Below are positions 21,192 through 27,960 of a stretch of 27,960 nucleotides of DNA, in pieces. Both the position numbers and the translations under genes were made by a program. The stretch's first letter is position 1. Every line of letters starts with the position of its first letter. A model generated the notes under the pieces. It had not been told where the DNA came from and made no database searches. It saw nothing but the letters and a program-made list of their open reading frames with translations. Source of the stretch: Flemingiibacterium sp045644145 (GTDB lineage Bacteria; Bacillota; Clostridia; Oscillospirales; CAG-272); NCBI GenBank assembly GCA_045644145.1, contig JAZRGK010000040.1, positions 1 to 27,960 on the forward strand, in the 5' to 3' direction.

Positions 21192-21220
21192 ATTATAGCA
21201 TACGCAGAGCTGTTTGTCAA
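21192..21220 (-). promoter_or_regulatory. Promoter of the CDF leader
   Basis: On the minus strand, TTGACA (21220-21215), 17-nt spacer, TATAAT (21197-21192). Perfect hexamers, and more than 200 nt upstream of the transporter start. Confidence 0.9.
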
Positions 21221-21241
21221 GGTGAAAAATGAACAAGTTTA

Positions 21242-21263
21242 GGACGGGCAACTTTGCCCGTCC
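21242..21263 (-). terminator. Hairpin after the TIM barrel-acyl-CoA ligase gene
   Basis: A perfect 10-bp stem GGACGGGCAA (21242-21251) with TTGCCCGTCC (21254-21263), loop CT, just downstream of the minus-strand stop at 21271. T-rich flanks are weak; it may work together with the next promoter region. Confidence 0.6.
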
Positions 21264-21270
21264 CGGTAAA

Positions 21271-23805
21271 TTACGCTGTAACTATGCTTGCGTCCTCGTG
21301 AAGCTTCAGATATTCCACAGCTTCCTCACGCATCTTGTATTTGAGGATTTTGCCTGCCGCATTCATTGGGAAGCCTTCCACAAAACGAATGTATCTGGGG
21401 CACTTGTGCTTTGCCATGTTTGCAAGGCAGAATTCTTTCATTTCCGCTTCGCTTGAGGTTTCGCCCTCGTTGAGCACAACGCACGCCATTACTTCTTCGC
21501 CGTACTGCTTGTCGGGAACGCCGATTACCTGAACATCCTTGATCTTGGGATTGGTGTAGAGAAAATCTTCTATTTCTTTAGGGTAAATATTCTCGCCGCC
21601 GCGGATGATCATGTCCTTGATACGGCCTGTGATCTTATAGTAGCCGCCCTCAACACGTCTTGCAAGGTCGCCGGAATGGACCCATCCTTCGGAATCTATA
21701 GCTGCCGCAGTTGCTTCGGGCATCTTGTAGTAACCCTTCATAATATTGTAGCCGCGTGCGCAAAATTCGCCGTCAACGCCGTCGGGGACTTCCTCGCCCG
21801 TTTCGGGGTCAATAATCTTTGTTTCCACCGCGAACATGCTCTGACCGACAGTGGTGCAGCGAAGCTCAAGGGGGTCGGTGGTTTTCGACATTGTGGTAGC
21901 CGGGGATGCTTCCGTCTGACCGTAGGTGATGCAGATTTCGGGCATATGCATCTTCTCTACCACTTCTTCCATAACCTTGATAGGGCAGGGAGAACCTGCC
22001 ATAATACCGGTTCTCATATGTGAAAAATCAGTCTTTTCGAAGTCATCGTGACCAAGCATGGCGATGAACATTGTGGGAACACCGTGGAATGCGGTGATCT
22101 TCTCTTTGTTGATACATGCAAGACCCTTTTTCGGGGAGAATGCGGGGATAGGGGACATTGTAACACCGTGGGTCATGGATGCGGTCATTGCAAGAACCAT
22201 ACCGAAGCAGTGGAACATGGGAACCTGTATCATCATGCGGTCTGCGGTGGACAGATCCATGCAGTCGCCGATGGCTTTTCCGTTGTTGACTACGTTATAA
22301 TGCGTCAGCATAACACCCTTGGGGAATCCGGTTGTTCCGGATGTGTACTGCATATTACATACGTCGTGCTTGTTTATCATAGCGGCTCTGCGGTATACGG
22401 CATCAATGGGAGTGCGTTCTGCCATTGCCACAGCCTCATCCCATGTAAGACAACCGGGCTGCTTTGAGTCTACGGTAATTACGTTGCGAAGGAAAGGAAG
22501 CTTTCTCGAATGGATGGGCTTGCCTGCCTCGTGATCTGCAAGCTCCGGAATAAGCTGCTTTATAATTCCCACATAGTCGGAATCCTTGTAGCCGTCAACC
22601 ATAACAAGGGTGTGTGTATCGGACTGACGGAGCAGATATTCCGCCTCGTGAATTTTATATGCGGTATTAACGGTAACAAGCACCGCACCAATTTTAACCG
22701 TTGCCCAGAATGTGATGTACCACGCAGGAACGTTAGTCGCCCATATTGCAACATGATCGCCCTGCTTTACGCCCATGGAAATGAGGGCGCGGGCAAAGTT
22801 GTCTACGTCGTCGCGGAACTCGGTGTAGGTTCTTGTATAGTCGCACTCGGTATAACGGAATGCGTACTGATCGGGGAATTCCTCACACATACGGTCAAGC
22901 ACCTGTGGGAAAGTAAGGTCGATAAGCTGATTCTTGGGCCACACATACATACCGGTGCCGGTTTTATTGGGAATAAGATGTCCTGCCGCACTGGCGGTGC
23001 CAAGGTACTGCTCCATAAAGTGAGCGAAATGCGGGAACACGATACCTGCATCGGAAAGCTCGGGCGCGTACTGCTTAAGCCATTCAAGGGAGATATATCC
23101 CTCGTAGTTAAGTGAACGGAGTGCTTTCATGTAGTCCGCCATAGGGGGAAGATCGCCCTCGCCCACCAGCTTGTACGCTACCTTGTCGCCTTCCATAACG
23201 GAGTCTTTTATGTGAACATGCTTTATGTACGCACCAAGGTTGGTTATAGTGGTTTCGGGAAGCTCGCCTGCGAAGCGATAGGGATGGTTGAAGTCCCAGA
23301 GAGCCGCAACACTGTCACTTGCGATTTTGGACAGTACGTCCGCAAGGCGTGCGGTATTGGAGTATACGCCGTTAGTTTCGATAAGCAGTGTTACGCCTGC
23401 TTCCTCGGCAATAGGTGCAAGCAGCTTCATTGGAGCTATGACGTTTTCGTCGTCGAAGTCATTGGTAGGACCTGCGGTAAGGTCGCCCAGCACGCGGATA
23501 TAGGGAGTGCCGAGCGCTTTAGCGAGAGCAATGTATTCTTTAAGCTCGGCTATGCTTTCCTCGTGCTTTTCCGTATATCTGAGCGCACAGCCAGAGGACA
23601 AACAGCATATTTCAAGCTTTAATTTGCGAAGCTGTTCAACAGTCTTCTGCAGATTCTCGGGGCGAAACGGAGAGGCCTTTAGAGAGAAAATATCACCGCC
23701 AAGACCGCGCATTTCGATCCCGTGAAAGCCGAAATCTTTTGCCAGAGTATAAATGTCCGTCCAGGAAAAATCGGGACATCCAAGTGTGGAGAATGAAATT
23801 TTCAT
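21271..23805 (-). CDS. Fusion: sugar-isomerase-type TIM barrel with acyl-CoA synthetase
   Basis: An 844-residue two-domain protein. Residues 1-270 are a xylose isomerase-like TIM barrel: MKISFSTLGCPDFSW at the N-terminus, Glu143 (LIETNG), Asp171 and His174 (DFNHPYRF), His198 (KHVHIKD) and Glu241 (SLEWLK) form the metal quartet of sugar-phosphate isomerases, epimerases and inosose dehydratases. Residues 275-844 are an adenylate-forming enzyme: YTSGTTGFPKGVML around 487-500, YGQTEASP, then GRIKDMIIRGGENIYPKEIE and the catalytic Lys in AAGKILKYKMRE. The linker has no repeat or stop, and no ribosome site or ATG suggests two genes. No signal peptide. It starts after GAGAGGTAA. The two substrates are unknown. 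Confidence 0.85.
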   Translation of the reverse strand: MKISFSTLGCPDFSWTDIYTLAKDFGFHGIEMRGLGGDIFSLKASPFRPENLQKTVEQLRKLKLEICCLSSGCALRYTEKHEESIAELKEYIALAKALGTPYIRVLGDLTAGPTNDFDDENVIAPMKLLAPIAEEAGVTLLIETNGVYSNTARLADVLSKIASDSVAALWDFNHPYRFAGELPETTITNLGAYIKHVHIKDSVMEGDKVAYKLVGEGDLPPMADYMKALRSLNYEGYISLEWLKQYAPELSDAGIVFPHFAHFMEQYLGTASAAGHLIPNKTGTGMYVWPKNQLIDLTFPQVLDRMCEEFPDQYAFRYTECDYTRTYTEFRDDVDNFARALISMGVKQGDHVAIWATNVPAWYITFWATVKIGAVLVTVNTAYKIHEAEYLLRQSDTHTLVMVDGYKDSDYVGIIKQLIPELADHEAGKPIHSRKLPFLRNVITVDSKQPGCLTWDEAVAMAERTPIDAVYRRAAMINKHDVCNMQYTSGTTGFPKGVMLTHYNVVNNGKAIGDCMDLSTADRMMIQVPMFHCFGMVLAMTASMTHGVTMSPIPAFSPKKGLACINKEKITAFHGVPTMFIAMLGHDDFEKTDFSHMRTGIMAGSPCPIKVMEEVVEKMHMPEICITYGQTEASPATTMSKTTDPLELRCTTVGQSMFAVETKIIDPETGEEVPDGVDGEFCARGYNIMKGYYKMPEATAAAIDSEGWVHSGDLARRVEGGYYKITGRIKDMIIRGGENIYPKEIEDFLYTNPKIKDVQVIGVPDKQYGEEVMACVVLNEGETSSEAEMKEFCLANMAKHKCPRYIRFVEGFPMNAAGKILKYKMREEAVEYLKLHEDASIVTA

Positions 23806-23876
23806 TTTTAATTACCTCTCTTTCGGGAAAAACATCCTTTTGTAAATTGATCACAGTAAAAATATATGTACCTCTT

Positions 23877-23905
23877 ATTCTACCATAACGTGGACAAAAA
23901 AGCAA
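23877..23905 (-). promoter_or_regulatory. Promoter of the fusion gene
   Basis: On the minus strand, TTGCTT (23905-23900), 17-nt spacer, TAGAAT (23882-23877), 72 nt before the ATG at 23805, so the fusion gene is transcribed separately from the radical SAM gene upstream. Confidence 0.65.
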
Positions 23906-23950
23906 GTGGGTAAACTTACATTTCAGCGATTTAATGCGAAAAAGTTTTTG

Positions 23951-25558
23951 TTATATTTCGATAAATCCGCTTCCTGAAGCTAAAAATGCACGCATATTCC
24001 GGCGGTCTATTACATATTTCTTAGAGCCGAGTCTGGTTTCAAGTGCAGGCGCGAAATATTCTATACCGTTTAAATCGGCGTATTTCATGAATTCGCGGTT
24101 GGTACCGTCATTGCATTTTACAAGCTCATAGCCGCCTATTTTAGGCGGCGAAAGCTTTTCTGATGTAAGAAAATCCACAAGCAGACATTCCGCAAGCGCT
24201 CTGTCATCGCCTGCCGAAAGATATTGGTACAACTTCTCATAAGCGGCAGGCTGAGATATTGCGTTTATCTGCACGCCATCTGATTCAAAACGCTTGGCGA
24301 GGCGTAAAAACAGCCCAAACGGTGAGTCTTCGCGCGATGTCAGAAGCTTAAGTGTGCGGTTAAACGCGCCGGTGCAGTATCTGTCAAGCAGATCGTCCAC
24401 GGTGTGCAATTTAGCAAGATCGCCGAAGGACATGCAGTCTGTGGCAAGCACCGTGTACGGCGGCGTGTCAGAGAATATACATCCGAATTTTTTGGCATCG
24501 CGCCTCAAAGCAGAGCCGTGGAGCAGCTTAAGAAAGCCGAGCTGAAGTATGTGACACTTGCCGTACACTGCCTCGAACGACCGGGCGAAGCTTTCCATAT
24601 CCTCACGGGGCAATCCGGCGATAAGATCGGCGTGGATGTGCATGTTGCCCATTTCGTAGAGCCGTTTTATATTTCCTATAAGCTTGTCCGTTTCGGGGCG
24701 TCGGGAAACTTCTCTCAGTGTGTCGGGATTGGTTGACTGCACACCGATTTCAAGCTGGATTTTTTCCTTGGGGAATCCTGAGAGCAGTAAAAAGCTTTCT
24801 TCATCAAGGAGATCGGCGCATATTTCAAAATGATAGTTCTTTGTGTATTTGTCCGAAAGCAGACCGCGCCAGATAGCTTTGGCACGCTCTCGGTCGAAAT
24901 TGAAGGTTCGGTCAACGAACTTTATAACCTTTATGTTGTCTACGGCTTCAAATTCAAGTAGCTCATTTAATGTCACATCCGCGCTTTTTGCACGAACCTC
25001 GCCTGAAAGCGAGGACAGACAGTATGCGCATCTGTAGGGACAACCCCTTGAAGATTCGTAGTATACGACTCTTGTTCCGCTTTGAAGCTCATGAGGCGAG
25101 TACAGCATGCCTTGTTCTTTAAAATCCTCGAAGATTCCGCCGTCAATGATGTGCGGAATGGGCTTTTTGTCCCGGACAAGTTTTGCCAGACTGCAAAAGG
25201 CATCCTCTCCCTCACCTTTTATTATGCAGTCGATATAGGGATGATCTTTTAATATCTCCTCGGAATCAAAAGAAACCTCAGGGCCGCCAAAAACGATCGT
25301 TGCGTCCGGACGGAGCTTTTTTAAATCGGATGCGAAGGAATAAAGCTCGGTTATATTCCAAATGTATGCGGAAAAACCGTAAATATCTGCATTTTGCGAA
25401 ATCAAAGCTTCGAGTACACGTCTGCGCTTGTCTTTGAGGCTGAATTCCAGGATGTTGGCGGTGAAGCCTTCGGAAACCAGCGCTTTTTTTATGCATCTAA
25501 CCGCAAGATTTGTATGCACATAGGATGAATTAAGCGCAAAAAGCGTTATTTTTGGCAT
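23951..25558 (-). CDS. B12-binding domain radical SAM protein (DUF4080)
   Basis: A 535-residue enzyme. Residues 1-140 form a B12-binding-like Rossmann domain (ALNSSYVHTNLAVRCIKKAL, VFGGPEVSFDSEEIL, IIKGEGEDAF); the cobalamin His motif D-x-H-x2-G is not evident, so B12 may not bind in the usual way. The radical SAM cluster motif is CPYRCAYC (Cys173, Cys177, Cys180), followed by the TIM-barrel core with QLEIGVQSTNPDTL and HADLIAGLP. The C-terminal third matches DUF4080. The reaction is not known; such proteins are common in Clostridia. Start is ATG 25558 after AAAGGA. It is probably co-transcribed with nothing identifiable, though it follows the glucosyltransferase gene by 95 nt. Confidence 0.85.
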   Translation of the reverse strand: MPKITLFALNSSYVHTNLAVRCIKKALVSEGFTANILEFSLKDKRRRVLEALISQNADIYGFSAYIWNITELYSFASDLKKLRPDATIVFGGPEVSFDSEEILKDHPYIDCIIKGEGEDAFCSLAKLVRDKKPIPHIIDGGIFEDFKEQGMLYSPHELQSGTRVVYYESSRGCPYRCAYCLSSLSGEVRAKSADVTLNELLEFEAVDNIKVIKFVDRTFNFDRERAKAIWRGLLSDKYTKNYHFEICADLLDEESFLLLSGFPKEKIQLEIGVQSTNPDTLREVSRRPETDKLIGNIKRLYEMGNMHIHADLIAGLPREDMESFARSFEAVYGKCHILQLGFLKLLHGSALRRDAKKFGCIFSDTPPYTVLATDCMSFGDLAKLHTVDDLLDRYCTGAFNRTLKLLTSREDSPFGLFLRLAKRFESDGVQINAISQPAAYEKLYQYLSAGDDRALAECLLVDFLTSEKLSPPKIGGYELVKCNDGTNREFMKYADLNGIEYFAPALETRLGSKKYVIDRRNMRAFLASGSGFIEI

Positions 25559-25603
25559 GGCATTGTTGTCCTTTCGGAAATATATGTGTGGATGCAGAAT
25601 TAT

Positions 25604-25632
25604 ATAAGCCGCCGATGTTGGCGGCGGCTTAT
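25604..25632. terminator. Hairpin between glucosyltransferase and radical SAM genes
   Basis: A perfect 11-bp stem ATAAGCCGCCG (25604-25614) with its complement (25622-25632) and a 7-nt loop. It lacks a T run on the minus strand, so it may be an mRNA-stabilising or partially terminating element. Confidence 0.5.
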
Positions 25633-25653
25633 ACGGATCAAGGATTGATTTTC

Positions 25654-26802
25654 TTATGCCTTAGGGTGTGTTATACTTGTTTTTTCGCTGTTCGTAACAA
25701 TGTTTTTCACGAATTCACATATATCACGGGTGGAGTTGGGTTTTGCGAGCAGAGCTATAGCTTCCTTCATTACTTCTATCCGTTTCGGATTTGCCAGCAA
25801 CTGATATACTACCTCGTCAAGAGGCGTTGTGCTTGACACCGCCATCGCTACGCCGTTGTTTGTAAGGAACTGCGTGTTTCGATCCTCCTGACCGGGAACG
25901 GGGTCGACTATTATCATGGGCAGACCTTTTACAAGTGCCTCGGAGGTGGTAAGTCCGCCTGGTTTTGAAATTATACAGTCGGAAGCGTCCATGAGCTTTT
26001 CTACATAATTTATGTATCCGAGATTAAGTATGCGCTTCTTCGTTTTCATAGCATCTATACGGGATTTGGCTTCTTGGTTGCTTCCGCATACAGTGATGAT
26101 CTGAAAATCAAAGGGCAGACCGTCAAGCGCATTTACGGTTTCTTCTATGTTGCCGTATCCCATACTTCCGCTCATAAGGAGAACCGTGCGTTTGTTTATA
26201 TCAAGTCCAAGCTCGGCGCGTGCCTGTTCTTTTGTGATGCTCTTGCTGAATTTGGGGTGTATCGGTATACCGAAGGGGAGTATCTGATCTTCGGTGAAGC
26301 CCTTTTTCTTTGCCTGCGCAAGGAGCTGCTCGTTGGGGGTAACAACGTAGTCGAGATTTACGCCCTCTTCCCAATACGGGTGAAACATAAAGTCGGTGAG
26401 TATGCCGACGGTTTTTGCGTGCAAACGCTCCTTCTCCTTTAGTACATCAAGCATGATTCCAGGGAAAATGTGGGTGCATATGATTACGTCGGGATCGTAG
26501 TTATCTATATATTTTGATAATTTTTTACTCATTATATTGCCCGTTGCACGGGTGGGAGATATCTCGGAACGGGATTTTTTGCGTTTTTCCGCTAAACGGT
26601 ACGCCCCTTTGTAAACAAGCTTGGCGTTTGTTGCAGTGAGAAGGTAGCCTTTGGAAACGGTTTCACCAAGCATATGGTTCAGATATTCAAAGGTGTCAAG
26701 CATCTCTGCATGGCATCCGATAGATTCAAGATAAGCGCACAGTGCCTTAGCAGTTGAGTTGTGCCCTTGGCCTGCTGTAACGGATAAAACAAGTACTTTC
26801 AT
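25654..26802 (-). CDS. Processive diacylglycerol glucosyltransferase-like (UgtP/MGDG synthase family)
   Basis: A 382-residue GT28-family glycosyltransferase. The MGDG synthase N-terminal domain opens SVTAGQGHNSTAKAL (7-21) and carries the acceptor-side TDFMFHPYW (136-144); the C-terminal GT28 domain has the SGSMGYGN block (211-218) and the UDP-sugar-binding SKPGGLTTSEAL (279-290). Relatives transfer glucose or galactose from a UDP-sugar to diacylglycerol to make membrane glycolipids and lipoteichoic acid anchors, acting peripherally on the inner face of the membrane. Its ATG overlaps the TGA of the deacetylase upstream (ATGA), so the two are co-translated and may act together on envelope glycan. 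Confidence 0.85.
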   Translation of the reverse strand: MKVLVLSVTAGQGHNSTAKALCAYLESIGCHAEMLDTFEYLNHMLGETVSKGYLLTATNAKLVYKGAYRLAEKRKKSRSEISPTRATGNIMSKKLSKYIDNYDPDVIICTHIFPGIMLDVLKEKERLHAKTVGILTDFMFHPYWEEGVNLDYVVTPNEQLLAQAKKKGFTEDQILPFGIPIHPKFSKSITKEQARAELGLDINKRTVLLMSGSMGYGNIEETVNALDGLPFDFQIITVCGSNQEAKSRIDAMKTKKRILNLGYINYVEKLMDASDCIISKPGGLTTSEALVKGLPMIIVDPVPGQEDRNTQFLTNNGVAMAVSSTTPLDEVVYQLLANPKRIEVMKEAIALLAKPNSTRDICEFVKNIVTNSEKTSITHPKA

Positions 26803-27665
26803 TTTGATTCTCCTTGATTTTTAGATATATCTAATTTGAGAATGGCTTCAATGTCCGTAGCCTCGCATATGGAAAACCGTCCGAGAAGATACAGACATTC
26901 TTTGTTGCCTGAATATATAGTATTGACGTGTGCATCTGTAGTAAGTGTAACTCGGATTCCGAATCGCTTCAGTATTGCCTCAGCCTCAGTGCTTATGACA
27001 CCGTGGGGATAAGCGAAAACCGACGGTTCATACCCAAGATGGGTTTTCATAAGGGCATCCATGGCTTTGCAGTCGGCGAAGAAAGCTGCCGCAAATTCTG
27101 CTTCCGTTTCCCATACTGCCCTTGCCGCAAATTCACGGTACTGTCCCGATTCGTATGGGGGATAGTCGTGCATTGCATATGTATGACTGCCGAAGTGGAC
27201 GAGTCCGGTTTCGGACGCCTCTCTCGCCTCATCCCATGAAAAGTGGGGGATTGTGGGGAGCTCGGTATCTTTGTATGTTCGTTTACCTACGGATGAACCA
27301 ATAACACATATTTCAGCCGGAACGCCGTACTTTTTTAAAATAGGCACGGCAAGCGCCAAATTTGAACTGTATCCGTCATCGAATACAATGCAAATCGGCT
27401 TCTTTGGTAAACTTTTTTCCCCATCCGCAAAAGCGATTACATCCGCCATCGAAACAGGGTTATAGCCCAGTTTCAGCAGTGTGCGGATGTGGCGTTCAAA
27501 TGTGGCGGGGGATACCGTATCGGCATTATCGGCAGTGCTGTCTAAATGATGGTATGTGAGGATTATAAGCTCTCTTTTCTGCGGTGGGAGCGTATGCAAA
27601 ACCGCAAGCGCAACAACCGCAGCCATAATTGCCAGTACAGCGAATTTTATCTGATGCTTCAACAT
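26799..27665 (-). CDS. Membrane-anchored polysaccharide deacetylase
   Basis: A 288-residue protein with an N-terminal hydrophobic helix (about 8-25) that anchors it to the membrane with the NodB domain outside. Catalytic-domain motifs: LTYHHLDS (36-43), VFDDGYSSN (94-102, Asp96 and Asp97), GSHTYAMHD (159-167) and FAYPHG (about 213-218). It probably deacetylates an envelope or wall polysaccharide; substrate unknown. It is the first gene of a pair with the glucosyltransferase, overlapping it as ATGA. The proposed ATG at 27665 has no ribosome site and lies only 3 nt past a -10-like box, so the true start may be internal (Met14 or a nearby TTG/GTG) or the mRNA leaderless. Confidence 0.83.
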   Translation of the reverse strand: MLKHQIKFAVLAIMAAVVALAVLHTLPPQKRELIILTYHHLDSTADNADTVSPATFERHIRTLLKLGYNPVSMADVIAFADGEKSLPKKPICIVFDDGYSSNLALAVPILKKYGVPAEICVIGSSVGKRTYKDTELPTIPHFSWDEAREASETGLVHFGSHTYAMHDYPPYESGQYREFAARAVWETEAEFAAAFFADCKAMDALMKTHLGYEPSVFAYPHGVISTEAEAILKRFGIRVTLTTDAHVNTIYSGNKECLYLLGRFSICEATDIEAILKLDISKNQGESK

Positions 27666-27667
27666 AT

Positions 27668-27696
27668 ATTTTACAACGATTTCGAATAAAAATCAA
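27668..27696 (-). promoter_or_regulatory. Possible promoter of the deacetylase-glucosyltransferase pair
   Basis: On the minus strand, TTGATT (27696-27691), 17-nt spacer, TAAAAT (27673-27668). It lies back-to-back with the tRNA-Leu promoter. It conflicts with an ATG start at 27665. Confidence 0.5.
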
Positions 27697-27700
27697 TACC

Positions 27701-27729
27701 TTGACAAAATCTTTTGAATGTGGTATACT
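27701..27729 (+). promoter_or_regulatory. Promoter of tRNA-Leu
   Basis: TTGACA (27701-27706), 17-nt spacer, TATACT (27724-27729), about 28 nt before the tRNA. Confidence 0.9.
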
Positions 27730-27757
27730 AATTTTATCGCGTTCAGTCGTAAAATAT

Positions 27758-27840
27758 GCGGATATGGCGGAACTGGCAGACGCGCCAGACTTAGGATCTG
27801 GTGGGCAACCGTGCAGGTTCGATTCCTGTTATCCGCACCA
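27758..27840 (+). tRNA. tRNA-Leu (TAG)
   Basis: An 83-nt class II tRNA with acceptor GCGGATA/TATCCGC, anticodon loop CTTAGGA, a short variable arm around TGGGCAACCGTG, and encoded CCA at 27838-27840. Confidence 0.96.
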
Positions 27841-27841
27841 G

Positions 27842-27875
27842 AAAAACTCCAACTTGCTTGCAAGTTGGAGTTTTT
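27842..27875 (+). terminator. Terminator of tRNA-Leu
   Basis: A perfect 16-bp stem: AAAAACTCCAACTTGC (27842-27857), loop TT, complement 27860-27875 ending in TTTTT. Confidence 0.95.
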
Positions 27876-27960
27876 CAGTTATATTCGCCTGCGGCGAGTT
27901 CTATGCACAAGTGCGTGATACTGCTTTCAGCAGTGGTATGCGCTTCGCGCGTTAGAAGTG
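27876..27960. repeat. Palindrome-box array, family 1 (second locus, runs off the end)
   Basis: Bases 27876-27900 are identical to 12919-12943 (box AGTTATATT, hairpin CGCCTGCGGCG, AGTT). Beyond this the boxes diverge (AGTTCTAT, GTGATACT, GTGGTAT) while the intervening palindromes continue: GCACAAGTGC (27905-27914), GCTTTCAGC-type (27923-27931) and GCGCTTCGCGC (27940-27950). Both copies begin directly after a tRNA terminator. The array continues past the window. Confidence 0.75.

Noticed and set aside
20978..21220. Naming the CDF leader as a NiCo or yybP-ykoY riboswitch
   Set aside because: Location fits, but I do not see the conserved sequence blocks of either class; kept as an unclassified leader.

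Overview
The window looks like a chromosomal segment of a Gram-positive Clostridia-type Firmicute, probably an uncultured gut or rumen relative; genus cannot be read from it. The signs are strong AGGAGG-type ribosome binding sites, many TTGACA/TATAAT promoters with a 17-nt spacer, a Val-Asp-Phe-Gly-Cys tRNA cluster, a yqeG-aroE linkage also known from Bacillus subtilis, a UgtP-like glycolipid synthase, DUF1653 and DUF4080 proteins, and several AraC/NagA/FGGY-type sugar genes. I see no phage, insertion sequence, CRISPR array, rRNA or replication origin.

Layout. 1-4.4 kb: a polysaccharide deacetylase, a CAT-anticodon tRNA, an N-acetylhexosamine 1-kinase (nahK) divergent from an AraC regulator, a DUF1653 protein and a convergent class 3 lipase. 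4.5-6.4 kb: dxs. 6.5-11.7 kb: one operon of nagA, a divergent NagB-fold protein, an FGGY sugar kinase and a ceramidase-fold hydrolase, under one promoter and closed by a strong terminator. 11.7-12.3 kb: a CBM9-like protein (minus strand). 12.4-12.9 kb: five tRNAs. 12.9-15.8 kb: an accessory-looking stretch with four unrecognised small genes separated by terminators and two dense arrays of short palindromes joined by constant boxes.

15.8-20 kb (minus strand): a compact operon yqeG, DUF6483-like, aroE, endonuclease IV-like TIM barrel, aroQ, an unannotated 52-codon ORF and trmO; the last junctions are ATGA start/stop overlaps. 20.1-21.2 kb: a cation diffusion facilitator transporter behind a structured, terminator-containing leader that looks like a transcriptional riboregulator. 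21.3-23.8 kb: a sugar-isomerase-type TIM barrel fused to an acyl-CoA synthetase. 24-27.7 kb (minus strand): a B12-binding radical SAM protein, a diacylglycerol glucosyltransferase-like enzyme and a membrane-anchored polysaccharide deacetylase. The window ends with tRNA-Leu, its terminator and another piece of the same palindrome-box repeat found after the tRNA cluster.

The most promising undescribed items are: (i) the nagA operon, whose NagB-fold and ceramidase-fold members each lack a key catalytic residue of the characterised enzymes, suggesting an unassigned amino-sugar route; (ii) the TIM barrel-acyl-CoA ligase fusion; (iii) the palindrome-box arrays; (iv) the leader RNA of the cation transporter; and (v) the 52-codon coupled ORF.
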